Shown here: positions 23,501-38,500 of the stretch, in pieces | How the letters are laid out: each line of letters begins with the position of its first letter | How positions within the stretch are numbered: position 1 is the stretch's first letter | Assembly: GCA_039566865.1 (NCBI GenBank) | Contig: CM076958.1 | Span: 2,666,001-2,730,000, forward strand | DNA: 64,000 nucleotides | From: Aurelia coerulea | Lineage: Eukaryota; Cnidaria; Scyphozoa; Semaeostomeae; Ulmaridae | Reading direction: 5' to 3' | Translations under genes and position numbers: made by a program | The notes under the pieces: model-generated | Told to the model about the DNA's origin: nothing | Seen by the model: the letters and a program-made list of their open reading frames with translations, nothing else | Database searches by the model: none

Positions 23501-26500
23501 AGCGATTTTCTGCTACTTTGAGAATTCAAGAATTTGTTTTTCTAAAATTTAAGAACAAATTGAAAAAACTTAACATCATCGTAATTTCTAATCTTTTTGA
23601 GAAAAGCTAAAATAATTTAAAAGGAGACCATAGTTTATGAACGTCTACAATCTGGTATCAAGCGATTGTGGAGGTGATGTTGCGGTTTTTAGCGCCAAGC
23701 GCTGGGATCTCACGAGTAGCTAAGCGCTAATCGAGTCTGTGACCCCTTGTCATGATGCACAAGTGGTAGGGCCCTACCGGGTATCGAACAAAGTTTGCAT
23801 GGCAGTTCTTGCCGCCAAGTTAGAGGATTAATACACCACTGCGCCACAAGAGGCCACAACACCTTCAAGCCTTTCATTCTTTTGGCTCACGTTTTAAAAC
23901 TTTGATAACGCCACATCCTTGATATCATTTTTTTTCATATTTCATTTATTTTTCATTATTTTTACGCGGTAGCCCTGTCAATCGAGAGGATTGACATAAT
24001 TGTGTGCCAAAATTTACAATATTACCAAAAATGACTAAAAAATTACCTATATTTACAATTTAAAAAGATAAATGAAAAATAATAGAGTTAGCCTGAGAGA
24101 GGCAAATTGAGTTGAAATATAAAATATGCTCTATTTTCGAAAAAAATATTGAAGATCTTTGAGAAGTCCAACGGTAAAATTATTGTAAACGAGCTTAAGT
24201 TTCATCCAAGCCACTCAATTGAAAGCCACTCAACATAGAATTTTAAACGGTCAACCTTTTTAGAAGTTAAGAACCTATATGCTCTTCCATAGTCACGAAG
24301 CAGTACTAATCAGCTGACGAGAGAAAACGTTATTCGACCCCACTCTGATCTTATTTTGGCGGGTTATTCGAGAAAGCTAATCAATTCATCGGCCCCAATT
24401 CTTCGAGAAGAAACAGGGTGTCATGTAGTCATTCTTCCTTATTTTCTGCATTCGAAAATCCTTAAATTCCCAGAAAAATGTCGCTCGTTTTAGATCCTTT
24501 CATCAAATTGCGCAATGATTCATTTATTCTCGGAGAAAGTTTATGGTCTCGATTATGAGAGTAATAATCCAAGTCTGAGCGGTTTAGAAATTTGTAGAAA
24601 GACTTGCATGAGTTTCACACCATGCCGCAAATCTGTCAAAAATCGGATTTATATAAAATCCAAAGAATCTCTTCTTATTTTATTCAAAATCGTTTCCTTT
24701 TCTTTCTGAATTATGATGCAGTAATTTTTGAATTTTCTATACGTTGCTAAGACTATCGTAAGTTCAATTTTTAGAATGTTTTCCTGTTTCGATGATCTGC
24801 AAGAGCGAAGGAAATGCTATCTATTCTTTGCCTAAATTCGACTTAATTTGTTTCATCGAGAAAGGATTATGAATTAGAACCTTTGCCAATTCGAAAGGCC
24901 GAGACAGCAGTCGAAAACGTCGTCGTATTTACCGAAATATGTAAATATAAATGGTTAGAATTGTCAACATCATAGCAATGATAACGGACACGTCCATGAA
25001 ATTAGAGTATCGAACTAAGTCCAGCCTTAAATAAAAATGCACATTTAGGAAATTCAAACGGAGAATTATGGAAAAGAAATGCATTTACCTTGAAAGCTCT
25101 TTCGCCCCCCTCCCCCCTATTGATCTCCATCTCCAATAAGCTCCTTCCTTCTAAGCCAAAAATACAAATAAGCCCCCCTCTCTAGCAAGCCCTACACTTA
25201 TATCAAATGCAACAGGACACCAAAGATTTTCCATTTATTTAGCTAAACATGTTTGCATGCTAATGCTTTGCGACAATAACTGTGCCAAATTTTTATTTTT
25301 AACTCGTAAAATTCAATATTGACTCCACAAAATATGGAGGTAATAGAACTAAAAGATATCATTTAAAATGATATCCTTGTCACTTGACTTTACGAATAAG
25401 CCCCCGTCTCTTGAAAGCCGCACCCTCTAAAGTCTCTGAAATTAAAGAAGCCCCCGGGGGCTTAATCCAGCTTCAAAAGTATACGAAGAACTCGAGGAAG
25501 CACAGAAACGAAGTCATCGAGAATGGCCCTAAATAAAAAAATTATTCTGACATACCTTTCCATTCGATTCGCCATATTTCTTAACCGTTTGCTTGAATAG
25601 CGATGGGGGAGCCTGGGGCGGGCATCTCATGATCAAGTCGGAGAAGTTTGTTGCGAAGCCACCTTGCTCCTGCGTAGACGTTGAACCAGCATCGGAATCT
25701 TTGCCTTTGCGTCTTGATTTGCGATGTCTTCGTTTGGATGACAGGCTTAGACGCTGTGCAGCTCTGCTAAAAAAAGGACATTCAAATATTATGAATTTTA
25801 TAAAAAATTATGCGGACAAGTTCTTCACCGAATCATTGATGTTAACTGAATTTGCTTTTCATACATTGCTTTTTCGGAGCATGCTTCAAAATTAGCAGCT
25901 CTGAAAGGCTCTTGGGAAACCGGCATGCATTGCAATCGTTTGTTTTGTTTTCCTGGATTTAATGGATCCTATTCAATTCAATTCCAATGTTTACTACACC
26001 TAAGGAGAACTGTGGCCGCATCTTCAGCTGCAATGACGTGCTGCTGACTTGCGTGAAACCAACAAATGGATCTGAAATGTATGCTGGTTACCCGAGAGCC
26101 TTCACAAGAATTTCAATAAATTCAAGGATCAGTGGTCAAGGCCAATAACTGCAGTTAGGCTAATTAGGCCTGTAAATGCACAGAAAGAAAATTTAAAATC
26201 GATATAGAATGTCGCAGAAAGCTCTAGCGGGACATCCGGTCCAGAATTTAGGAAGTGGTCACAAATTCACCCAACGACATGACATCTCCCTGCCACGCTT
26301 CTGTCCACCAACCAATGTTTCAAAAAAATTCTACCAAATTATCCATTCAAAAGACTTGTATCAACTGGCAAACAAAGCGACTGAGGAATTTCTCATTTTC
26401 CATCCTTAAAAAATTCTTAATTTCAAATCAATTAAATACAAATCCATCAAAGGCAGATAATCTTTCGGTTTTGTCAATATTTACCAATTTTCTTAATTTT

Positions 26501-29500
26501 GACCACCAAATTATTGAAATTAGTTTTAATATGGAAGCTTTTTATTGTAAAAAGAAAGAAAAAAGTAATCATTGTAAATGTCTGATAGATTCTGGTGTCT
26601 GGAATAAAACGATCGTTGAAAGTCATGTCTGTGTGGTTACGATTACCACAAAAAGAGTGCTGGCGAATCAACACAAAGATCTGCTTCTCGTCCATGACAA
26701 AACTATAGTGTGCTCCCGGTACGGGGGAGCAGAGAAGCCTTGTCTTGCTGGGTTTTGAACTCTACGCAAAATAATCACAAATTAAAATCATCGTGTCTTT
26801 TTAAGGAATTGTGTCACCGAAAAAGTGTGTGAAACATGTGCGATTTAAAATTCCAAATTTCATTGACATAGGTTCGCTCATATTGCTCTTTAGTTCTTTA
26901 TGGGAGATTTTTCTTACAATTTTTTGTAAATGCTTAAAGAAGAATTAAAATGATTAGTTTTAACCACTAAAAAAACCAGAATTAAGCATATATGTAGGAA
27001 CCGGAGGGGAATGCCCCCAAGATTTAGTACTGAACGAAAAATTGCCCTTTTCGTTCCAGGAAGTACACGTTTTTTCTTTTATAAGAAACTTGTTTATAAG
27101 AAACTAGTACTAGGATGGCGAACAAATTAAGAAACTCTAGTACTATGCTTGAGAATTGCTAAGAAACTTTTAAAGCCAAACACAGGGAAATCATGGGAAA
27201 ATTGTCGTTGAGCCTTTATATCTTAGTAATGCTCATGATAGATTTATGTTTTGAATCAAATAGAACTCTCCTTCTCGCTAAAAATTGTGCTGTCTGTCAA
27301 GAAACGAGTACTTGGCAGTGGTAGAAACTACATGCATCCTAAATGCATCCAAAAAATAAGAAACACATTAAGAAACTTTTAGTACTAAAAGACTGAAATT
27401 TTCACGTAAAATTAAGAAACTTTTAGTACTATGGGCTTATCCAAGTTTCTTATAAAAGAAAAAACGTGTAGCCCTTTAGCTGAATGAAAAAGTGCTCTTG
27501 ATGTGTCGTGCCTCCCAAGTTTAAGATGCTTCCTACAGCCTTAAAAACCTTTACGAAATAAAACATGCACCACACCAGATACGTAACGTTCAGAGAACAT
27601 TCCCAGCCAAAACAACTTCGTAAGGTGCCAACAACAATTCAATTAACTAAATTTCCCATGAGACAGAAAGCATCTACATTATAACCATTCAAAATGAAAT
27701 ACAACGTATCAAGATCCCCTTGCTGTAAATTTTCCTGACAATTTGCAAGAACACGGAAATTAATTAATGCGAAACATATGGAAACATTAAAACTCCTGCC
27801 ATCGAAGATTAGAGAACCCTGGGTAGCAGACTGAAGTCTGGTGCAACCCAGGGTAAGATTAGACAGAGTCGGTGTAAAAAATTCCCAGGTCATCGTTGGC
27901 ACTGTTTCACCTTAACAACTAAAACCATGACGAATCGGGGCGATAAACCTGAAATGTAGATACATTTTGAAAGAATAGTGAAATAAAGCGATCGCCATTG
28001 TACCGAACAGTTGCGATTTGATGATGCAAAACTGACGGAAATTTATGATTTATAAGGGTTAGACCCATCGCATTGTTTGGTATGGAACTGCAAGTCCCCT
28101 TCTTATCTTTTGACTGTTAGAATGTTGTTTTTTCGTATCTTTTTCTTGCCTTGAAGTTAGATTTGTAAGTTGCAAAGTACCGCTTACTACACCAAGAACG
28201 GTGCAGTATTTATGTATTGAAAAAAAAAAAAACGAAAAAGAAATAAAACCAACACTTTTTCTTAAAAACTTTTCAGGCAGATCTTTACGTTCTGAAGTCG
28301 GTTTATCAAATCAGACAACTGAACGTTTTATCCAAAATTTACCACAATATATTCAAAATCATTCATAAAAACGATCTTGATAAAGCACAAAGTGAATTGA
28401 CAAACTTTTACTGGTGGTCTATCAATTGTCACGTTCTGAAATCGATTTATCAAATTTTCTTGTACTGACGGGTCATTGGTAAGACATACCAAATGGCATT
28501 AAGACTTGAATACAAGTTAGAATCGACCGTTCTCTTCTGTTAATAGATCATCAAACTGAAAAACATCGAAAAAGGGCATTTCTGTCATATATGAAGCCAC
28601 ATAAAATCTCAAACTTCCTCGAGATGCTTTCACGCTAAAATCCGTTTAGAGATTACAGAAGACAAGAGAGAAGGGTAATTCCCGTAACGGACAAAATAAC
28701 ATGGAATTTCATATTCTCCAGACGAAAATGAATCAACTATTAAGTTTCGTGTTATAATTGCAAAAAGCCTGATTTTGAAGCATCAAATTCAGTTTTCAAT
28801 TGTTATTTGTCTATTAACTATGAATCGACAGATTCAAGTTTTCTTCTACTCGCCAACCGAGAACCAATTGTTGAAAAATATGCCAAAAAAAAAATGAAAA
28901 GAAATATAAAAGGAAAATCCATGTGAAATATAAGTCATACCTTACAGTTCTAAACCTTCTTGGGTAAATTATAAAGTTAATCCTACAAAATAGATAAGAA
29001 ATAAAACAACATTCCAAACCTTTCCGGGTCGATAACAAACCACTTCTTCATTCTCAAATTCGTGAGCAGAGACATCACCACACCACAATGTACAGCAGAT
29101 TCAAATGAACTAATCGGGCCATCAACATTCCATGCTAACACCAAGAAACTGTTGCAATATCATTCAAGAACCTCCACGGCGTTGGACAACTCTATCCAAC
29201 ATGCCAGACCAGAAATAAATTTGTTGCTGACTGATTTAATTGATCGTTTCTTGATGAGTATTGTGTAATGAAGAATTTGACTGAATTGATGATTTGTTTG
29301 TTATAACAAAGCATCGCTTCAAAATCAACGTAAGCGGCTCATAACGTCACAGACAGTTCGTGTAGGATAGCTTAAAATGTGGAATATGGAATGCTGGAAT
29401 GGGACATTAGAATATTGAAATCAAAATAATCGAGCGAGTATTCATGAAGGCAGATCTCACAGCAGTGGTAGCCCTTGATACGTTGGTATACAGAGAAATT

Positions 29501-32500
29501 TGCGATCGCAAATAAAAGGTTTCTACAGCGGTCAGTCAAACAACAAATGTAAATAAAACAAAACTGCAAAAGATACTCTGAAATCAATATGGCTACCTCA
29601 TCCATCATGCGTGCGAAAAAGTGTTGTGAAGAGAAGCCGCAAGCTTTTATCGAAAGGAGTAATTTATATTCAAATATCTTTCGGTAACCCAAAAATAAAA
29701 TGCACAACTGTCGTTCAGTACAGTTCTTCATAACTAAACATCTTCGAAGTCTTCGAAGTCATAAGAATTTTTTCTTGAAGTCACGAGATTTCAAGAAAAG
29801 TCATATGAGTCCTTTTCTGAATTCATAAACGTTCATATGAATCTGCAAGGGCATGCAGGAATTCGTTACAGTTCTAACGGCTTCTTGCTGGGACTTCTTA
29901 TGCATTCATATGCGTTCTTATGCATTCAGACACGTTCGGGGGAAATTCGCATGATTCCTTATGACTTCAGGGGACTTCTTACAAACAAAGATTGCGTTAA
30001 GTCGCGAAAGAACTTTACTGTATATTTTTGTGTGCTCATCACTCAGTGCTCATCCTCTGAATTTGTTGAATACAATCCCGGTATCAACTGTTCAGAGGTA
30101 TCCTTTCAATGTGCGGAACCCGCGCGTCTTCTATCGCACCATAGTATCGCACATCAGGGCATCTTTTGGGACTACCTTCGCTTTAATTTACGGCTCAAAC
30201 TATCAGCCGCAGAAATCCAGTTTTTGCAATTGCCAAAGGGTCTTCACAGTCGTATAAATCACAGATAACAGATGACGGTTGCTACAAACTTTGCCTATAT
30301 TTGACAGCGTATAATTGATGGGATTTTTCAGTAAATTGAAACCTAATCCTAATATTCCATTCCAGTATTCCGATTCCATGGTTTAGAGAAAGTCATTCGT
30401 TTGGCTCGTACACAAAGCATCTGCTAGAGGGCTTTATTCTTGTTCATTGAAAGCGACAGATAACAGCGTCACGAAATTAAGGGATCGAAACGCCACTATG
30501 ACACAAGCCTTTCACAAAAGGGGGTCTGTTTTTTCAAATATCACAGCACCCCATCGATTTTAGATGACGAGTCTCATAAATTTAGCAAGAAAAAAGGCTA
30601 ACAAAGCCATCATCTTGGATCGGCCAATACAGTTTACGACAAACTTTTAAGGTTAGAAAGTTCGAGTTTAGCCAAAATGAGAGAGTAACAGAACTTCTAT
30701 CCCACTTCTATGCTAAATAATTTCTGTCTCACATTAGATGCCAGGCCATGCCAGTGGAAACTATTTGCGAATGAAGGCAATTGAAGCGCTTTGCATCAGT
30801 AAAGTTCACGCTATCGCAAACATTGCCTGACATCCAAATGATGAAAGTGTAGTTTTCGTATGTTACGGTACAACACGTTTCAGAATTTATAAGAACAAAT
30901 CGAAACAAAGAACATTATAGAAAAGGACTAAAAATAATGAATAATATTGGATGATTTTTCAATCTCAAAGAAATATCAGAAAAAATATAAGTTATTCTTT
31001 GTGAAAGTTAAAAAAAAACTAACGTAATACGGGCTGCTTCAAGTTTCTTTACATAAGGTTGCACAGTCAAAATTGCATAAAAACGGGGCCAAATTTAACT
31101 TCAGTACTAGATTTAACAGCCTATATTTATCCTTGACTAATCTAACGTTTCCTTAGTTCATAATATAGCTCGTAACTTCAATATCAGGAATATCCAAGTT
31201 GAGAAAAGATGTCCGCTTTCGTATGTGGCTCACTCAAAAAATGTTGTTCTACTTTTAGTAACTTTTTTGCTCCAAGTACATGAAAGATTCTGTACATATT
31301 GTCTCAGCACTCCAACGTTTTTAGTATGTACTAATTCACAATGACAGGAAAGGCATAAATTAGACCCTAAAGAGTCATACACATACTATTTATGAGCAAC
31401 CAAACTCAACTCTCAGACTACTACGAAACCAAGAAATTCAGAACTGAATATAAAATTTTAAGAAACTTGTACTTTAAGTAAAATAATCAACAGCATTGGT
31501 ATTTCCACTATTTTTTCACATGTTTCCTGCATTGTTATTTTCACATGTTTCTTGCACCGTATGGAGTAATGTCTACGCAGCAGCATAGCTTCAGAAAACT
31601 TGGGTGTGAAATGTTCACCAGGATGTAAACGTAAAGAATTTGAAGAAACTCCTAAGAAACCATAAAAGCTTTTTGTCACAAATAAAAACAACTAACTACA
31701 ACGAAATATAAATACTCTGTGGCGGCCATAGCTGGAAAAGACATGATGTCATCGAGTTCCAACTACGGCAGCCACCATAAAAGTTAGTGATTGCTTTCGA
31801 GTGCTTTAAGAAACTGTCAGCACTGGGTCAAATTTTTAGTTTCTCATGAAAGAAAACGTGTGTGATAACATGAATTAAGAATTTAGTGACTCTTCAATTT
31901 AGCGCACGATGCGTCTTGTCGTGAGAATAATTTCTTGACATTACAGTGACAAAAATTCTGATTAAAAATCGGCTTTTTCTGAATTGGCTGCCATTAAAAA
32001 GAAATTAAAGGATTAGGGAAACTTCAATGAGATCAGACAAGACTCATGTCATAGGACACGTGCTTGGTTCTAACCAATGAGATCAACGCAATTGTTGAGC
32101 AGTTAAATACACGTGTTCAGTGTTATCCAATGAAATCAAAGCAATTGTCATTCTGTAATGTTCCTTTCTATATGACATTGGATAAGTATTCGATAGCGTA
32201 CAAGTAATTAAATTTCCCTGAAGATACTGTTACATAGATAGAAAGTAATAAAAGGACAAAATGAGAAAATTTTTGATGAATGATAGTGCTCGATAAGGCC
32301 GCCCTGTAACTTGCTGCCCTTTTATATCTAATAATATTTAGTTTTATTCTAATCGCTATTATTTACAAGTGACAAAGAACAAAATTGAACTGTTTCATTG
32401 TTTCAGCTTTACACAGCCACGCAGAGCTATGGTATACAATAATTTATAAATCAAAGACAAACACGTGCTATGTAAAAACACACTTGAAAATAACAATAAC

Positions 32501-35500
32501 GAAATTTTGATTGCCGTTTGCCTCTTTTGTAAAACTTCAAAATGACACGTTTTATCGAATGGATTTTTAAAAAGTATCCTGCAATTTCATAACTGTTTAT
32601 TATTAAAATTAAAATTGAAGGCTGCAAGCTGCTCGACAATAAAGAATTAGTTTTTTGATGAAATAATGTCGTCTGCCAAGAAGATGAGCAACTTTCAAGA
32701 GCCATCATCACCCAGGGTGCTTTGCGGGCACGCTGAGATTTCAAGCTGTATGAAATCAAATTTGGCCTAAATGGAAAATAAAGGATCAACACTGCAGTGG
32801 GTGAACTGATAGAACATTTTTACCTTAGCTGCTCCTTCTATTTTTGCCGCTATTTCACGTCGCAACGCATTTCAAACTTCTCTTTAGCTTAACGGCTCCC
32901 TCGCTCTTTCTGCTCCTAACTCTTGTTGCAACTCTCCTGCTATTCCTTGTGTCTCTGTTTCGGCTCTCTTTCCCTTTCATCTAGGTGTATTTCGGCATAG
33001 GTCCCTTGTAAGGTTGTTGTTGTTATGTTACCCCATTGTAATTTAGGTTTATAGGTAGGCCCCCAATTATTGTAAGGTTTATAGTTCTGATGAAGCGAAA
33101 GCGAAACGTTAATACAAGCTCTATATATTTTTGAGAAAATCTTTACTTTAGTTTAATTGTTCTATCAGTACGGCTACTGCACTGTGGACCTATAGTTTAC
33201 GTTTAGGCCTAATTTGATTTTCACATAGTCTGAAATTGTAACGTGCCTGCAAAAGATCTTGGGTGACAATGGCTCGTTAAGAACAGAATCAAGAAGAATG
33301 CTCTTTCGTGCCAAGACTGCGCTAAATTCTGGGCTCAACATTTCAAGGGCATGAAAAATTTACGTTGAACTGCATTGATAGAATTAAATCGTTACAAGTG
33401 GACCGCATATAGGCCTATATATTCACAAAGGAAATCATGGCTATTGAAAGTGCTGCAGGAAGCAACGTATTGAGTAAAGAGGGTGCCAACTTATAGGACC
33501 TAAAGTGACCGACCGATGAGCCTTTATCGGGAACACAACATGGTGTCAAGGACCTACTTCTCGTGACTTTCAAAGATTCAATTTTTTAACACACATACGC
33601 GAAGAGCTAACACTCACAAAAGGAAATGAGATTTTGAAATCACCATGAACACCGAAGGCAAAAATTTGTTCAACTTTAAAGTGAGGAATACACGCGATTG
33701 TAATGTTGTCGTGAATAAAAAATTCCTTCACAGTGCCATTAAACGTATTCCTGCGCAGTGTCTTGAATAATGAAAGTAAGATGTCGAAATTTTAGTTTAA
33801 CGACAGCACAAACATGAACATAGTTAGACTGTTAATGAATGAATGAATGAATGAATGAATGAATGAATGAAATTAAATGAATAAATGAATGAATGAACGA
33901 ACTAACGAGCGAAGGAACAAACGAATTTACCAGGAAAAAATGATCGCAAAAAACGAAAAATAAATTGTAATATGAATTTTTCATGATGCTCGAAACATCG
34001 TGTTTTTAACTAAGCTATTTTTGGTACTTAAATCATTTATCTATCATATTACTGTTCAATTACATAGTACCACACGCAACGAACATATTTTAATGAATGT
34101 TTCACGTTTGCTGACAGAGCAGCAGAAATCCAAAAGCCACTGCGCAACTTCCTTGCATAACCTCGAAATTGTCAATACCGTTGGTCAAAACATAGTCAAT
34201 AAGCAAGTAATATTTTTGCACTGGAAACACGCAGAAAGCATTGACATTTAGAACAATTTAACTACAGTCAATCATTTACCAAGAGAAATCTCTATTTCTA
34301 GCGTCAAAATCTCCTGAACTGTGAACCATTTTTACTCACTAGAAGCTTGAAACTAAAACGAACTATCTTTCTGTGTTTTTCCTATTAAAACCGCATGTAG
34401 TCCTATTCTTTTACCATCACTCTTGTTAAAAAGTCGTGTCAAAATCTATGTACAGTGCAAGATCGAGGTTTCACTATCTTCACAAACGATCTTTCGGCAA
34501 CAGTTTACTTTCAGTGGTATCAACATTCTTGCAATTCATAGCTGATTCAAGGCCTTAACGTGGACAACTGTACTTACTGGTCTCAAGTATAGAAGAGCAG
34601 TCGATGTTCTTGGATAGAAAGTGAGGTACCAATGGTTACGCCAACTTTGCTGACAAATTTCCTACTAAATTATCTTGATTTTAAGCAGACTGTAAGCAAT
34701 TCTATAAACAACTGCAAACAAGGCGTTCCAAAACAATTTCCAAGTCTTGCCGTGGACCAAGTAGCATAAGTCTACATTTTTCTATAAATATCCCCCGTGC
34801 GGCATCTTCGAAGCGGATTTTCTTTAGCCAGTTCGACAGCGCTTATATTATATCATATTATCTCGCAGTTTTGCTCTGACTGCTCGAACAGTTATGGTAA
34901 ATTCTGTCGGCGCTGTACAGTGTATGGCGAGACATGGATCAAAGGTAATAAACCAGTTCACGATGTTTCAATAAAAAAGAAAGCTTAGCTCTCGTTGAAA
35001 GGCAACACCAAATCTCTATTTCGCGAAAGCTTGCCAATCTCGTTTTCGGATTACCCGCTAAGCCTCGTCTGCAGCATGTGTTTCGCGTGAATATGCTAAT
35101 AACAAGAATAGGGAGCCGAAGGCAGAGCGAAATAACACCCAAAACTGGCTGCTATTTCTATGCTTTGATATACCGGGTGAGCATAAAAAACCGAGACGCC
35201 GTTGAAAAGCTACTGCTCTCTAAATATAAAGCAATAATACAACCAACATGTTCAATTATTTTATAGAACTTTCCTGTCTGAAATTGGCCTCTCCGTTCAG
35301 AATTTACATGGGATTTTCTCGAGAAAGTCCCTTCGAGAAACCTTAAAAGATGTGCTTAAATCACGGGCAAATTTCCCCATTATTTCTATCTTGCAGCCAT
35401 GACTTCAAAAGTCTGCCCATAGTATGAATAACTTATTCAGGAGATTCTATTCTCCCAAGAGGACAAAATATATGCTAATACACGTATGTGTCATTGTTGC

Positions 35501-38500
35501 GAGGAAGGATAACCAAGGAAATTTTGCTCGTCGTTTTCATTGGTTTTTGCAGGATTTTGGAAGAGGCCTTCTGCAGAAAATCTTCATATCAACGGGATGG
35601 AATGACCGATTAAAGCTGGGTAAATTACTGAATCTAATTGAACATATTGACAGTAAAACAAGATAGTTTTCAATACTATTGCTTTGATATTCAGAGTACA
35701 GTGAGTGACCGAGTGGCTTAAACAGTTTCCGTCAGGTGACTGAAGTTAAGCTCGGTCGAGTGAGGTCAAACTCCGGATGGGTGACCTCTGAGGCCTGACC
35801 TCGCAACTCACCTCGCGCCGTCCCTCGGAAGGGACGTTAAACTAGGGGTCCCATGCCTGGATGTGGCATGCATAGTGGGCCTAAATTAGCTTTAGATAGC
35901 TAGAAACCCTATCAGCCCACTTAAAATAAATTACTGCTACTACTACTACAGTAATTTTTCAAACGCCGAGGGTATTTTTCTTATACTCACCCAGTATATG
36001 CCTACTGTTTGAGGTAAAAATTATCATTATTTTCGAAACACAACCATGGATTATGTACAAATGTTCCTGAAAAATTGATGATTTTACGGTATGAGAAATC
36101 TCAAATCTGATGTGAAAATCTATCCCAACCATTGTCTATGCCATTGTCTTAGAGACCTGTGCCATTGTCTTAGACTTACAGGGAATCTTGCGTCGAAGCT
36201 GTTTTTGAAGACGTTGGATAAAATCAACGAATAGGAATCGCGAAATTTCATCCAGTCGAAGCTGAAACCACACAAAAGTTTACCAAAATCTACTATACAA
36301 TTAAACACAATTCACAATGAAAATTGCAAACAACGTCACTGATTTTAATGAAATGACTGTTCGTCAAATTTTCCTTTAATCCTTTAAAGAATGATCTTAT
36401 CATACACACAATCTAGGTTCAATCCATGCTAAATTCTAGCTTCTAGATTCTAGCATTAGCTTCATCTAGCTTCATCTGGTATCAAGCAAGCTGCAATCTA
36501 TCTTCAATTCAACCAATATAAGTTCAAACCACCAATTTTATCAATGAACGGTCAATCTAACGTTCACTTTCACATGTAATCAAAAGTTTTCCCAAATCAA
36601 TTCTCGCAGAAGAGAGCACCCCGCACTAAACGAATCTTAAAGAACACGGTTAAAAATCATTGCACTGTGTTTCTTGTAAGGAGAGAGTAAAAACTAATAT
36701 ACAACCGTATAACTTACTTTAAAATGTCCAAACTCATCCTAACGACGTCTGCGGAAACGCATCAAAATTGCCAAGTAGATACCAGACTGCATGAAAAAGT
36801 ACCACTCGAACGGAAAACGTCCTACTATCGAGCACAGCGGCGTGAGAGGAATCAATTCGAAATGCCTGTACGGTACAGTTAAAAGCAAGAAAACTATGCC
36901 ATGTTAGGCCTGCCGACAATACACCGACAGTGGTATGGAAAATGTAGCAAATACAGTGTGAAAGAAAACTAAAAATAGGCGAAGAACTCAAAACCACTGA
37001 TCCCATGAGCTTTGTATTTCCTCCATATCCTTAGGAAGAAAAAAGCAATGCAGAGGTAGAAAACTGAGACACAAAGACAGTTAATACCATGGCGAGATAC
37101 CAAATGATTTAATTATGGTTGGAAACAGATTGAGACGGAATTCATTTTGCGGATATGATTCAAATGGTAGAGGCATTGAGATTAATCACGGATTGATAGT
37201 CATAACAAAACTGTAACCATTGGAAGAACGCAATGGAGAACTCGGGGGGGGGGGGGGGAGGCAATGGAAAAGTGAATGCCAAAATGAGAAGTTTCTAACG
37301 TGGAATAGCAGAGCTTCAAAGGCAAATATAGGATGCTGAAAAATACTGCGAATAAACTGCTTGAGCACAGGAAAAGAAGAACATCGAGAATTTCAACAAT
37401 ATGGTTAGTTTAGTAAGGGACAGAGGCACAAGGTCGGAGAAGGAAAAGTATCTACTGAATAGAGGTTTTTCGGTATTGCATATTGTGTGCACACCTCACA
37501 TCTATTGAATAGATGCTTTTCAGTCAGTGTTCCAAATTATTTTTTGATTGGTTATAAAATTAGCAAATTTACATCTTTATAGGGCTGCCTGATTTTGAAG
37601 CATGCTGTAAAAAGCACTGATAATTACCAGATAAATAAAGGTCTTAATTCATATTCTTTAATTCTTCACTTATATTTATATCTTAATTTATAATTTATAT
37701 TAATAAATATTAATTTATCAGATAGATCATTAAGCTTTTCGTTTGGCCACAAGTTTCGGAAAGAAATGCAAACTATCATTGTAGACTTAACAAATAATGA
37801 AAAATCTCATGATAATGGCAAGATCACGATGTTTCTTAGAGTATAGCAGAGAATAAAGTTTTCAATGTGTCATTTTATACTCTTTAGTTAACGAAAATAA
37901 ACATTTTAGCACCTTTAAATACATTTGGATCTTTGGCAAAAGATAACAAAAAGAACACTTACGATAGGTTTCATATTAGCATTTTGGTAATTTTTTACAC
38001 GAGAGTACCTTTTCTGGGATAGCCTGTACAAAAATAAAAAACCAACCCCCTGATTCATGAACGATGCCAGATGACTTACTGCGGTTAAACTAAGGATAAC
38101 AGTAAAATAAAGAAGTTTTAATAGTAATCCTTTAGGAAACAATAAAGTTGCAATAAATAATACATGGACAAAATAAACAGAATACCAATGTACACAAAAT
38201 AGTCTGATTATTAGGTCAAGTCTGTAGGTATCATGAATGAATGAAACAGTTCAATGATTCTTTTAGTTTCTCAATGATGCAACTTTGAGATGAAATACTC
38301 CGAAGTTTGTCTTAAAAATGAAAAACTAAATTCCTTATGGAAAGGCTCAAATAATTTTATCATATGAAATATCAATATGTCAGAAAATTTCTTTAGTTTA
38401 TTTCACAGCCTAGTTCAGAGAATAAACTACCCTCTGCACCAGACTGCAGTATCCAGTTTTGTCAGGCCATGATAAATTGTTCGCCGGACTGATTTTGACA

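Noticed and set aside
27639..27902. Minus-strand frame of 87 codons as a gene
   Set aside because: It has no recognisable motif, and part of it is a short hairpin (ACCCTGGGT ... ACCCAGGGT). Coding is not supported.
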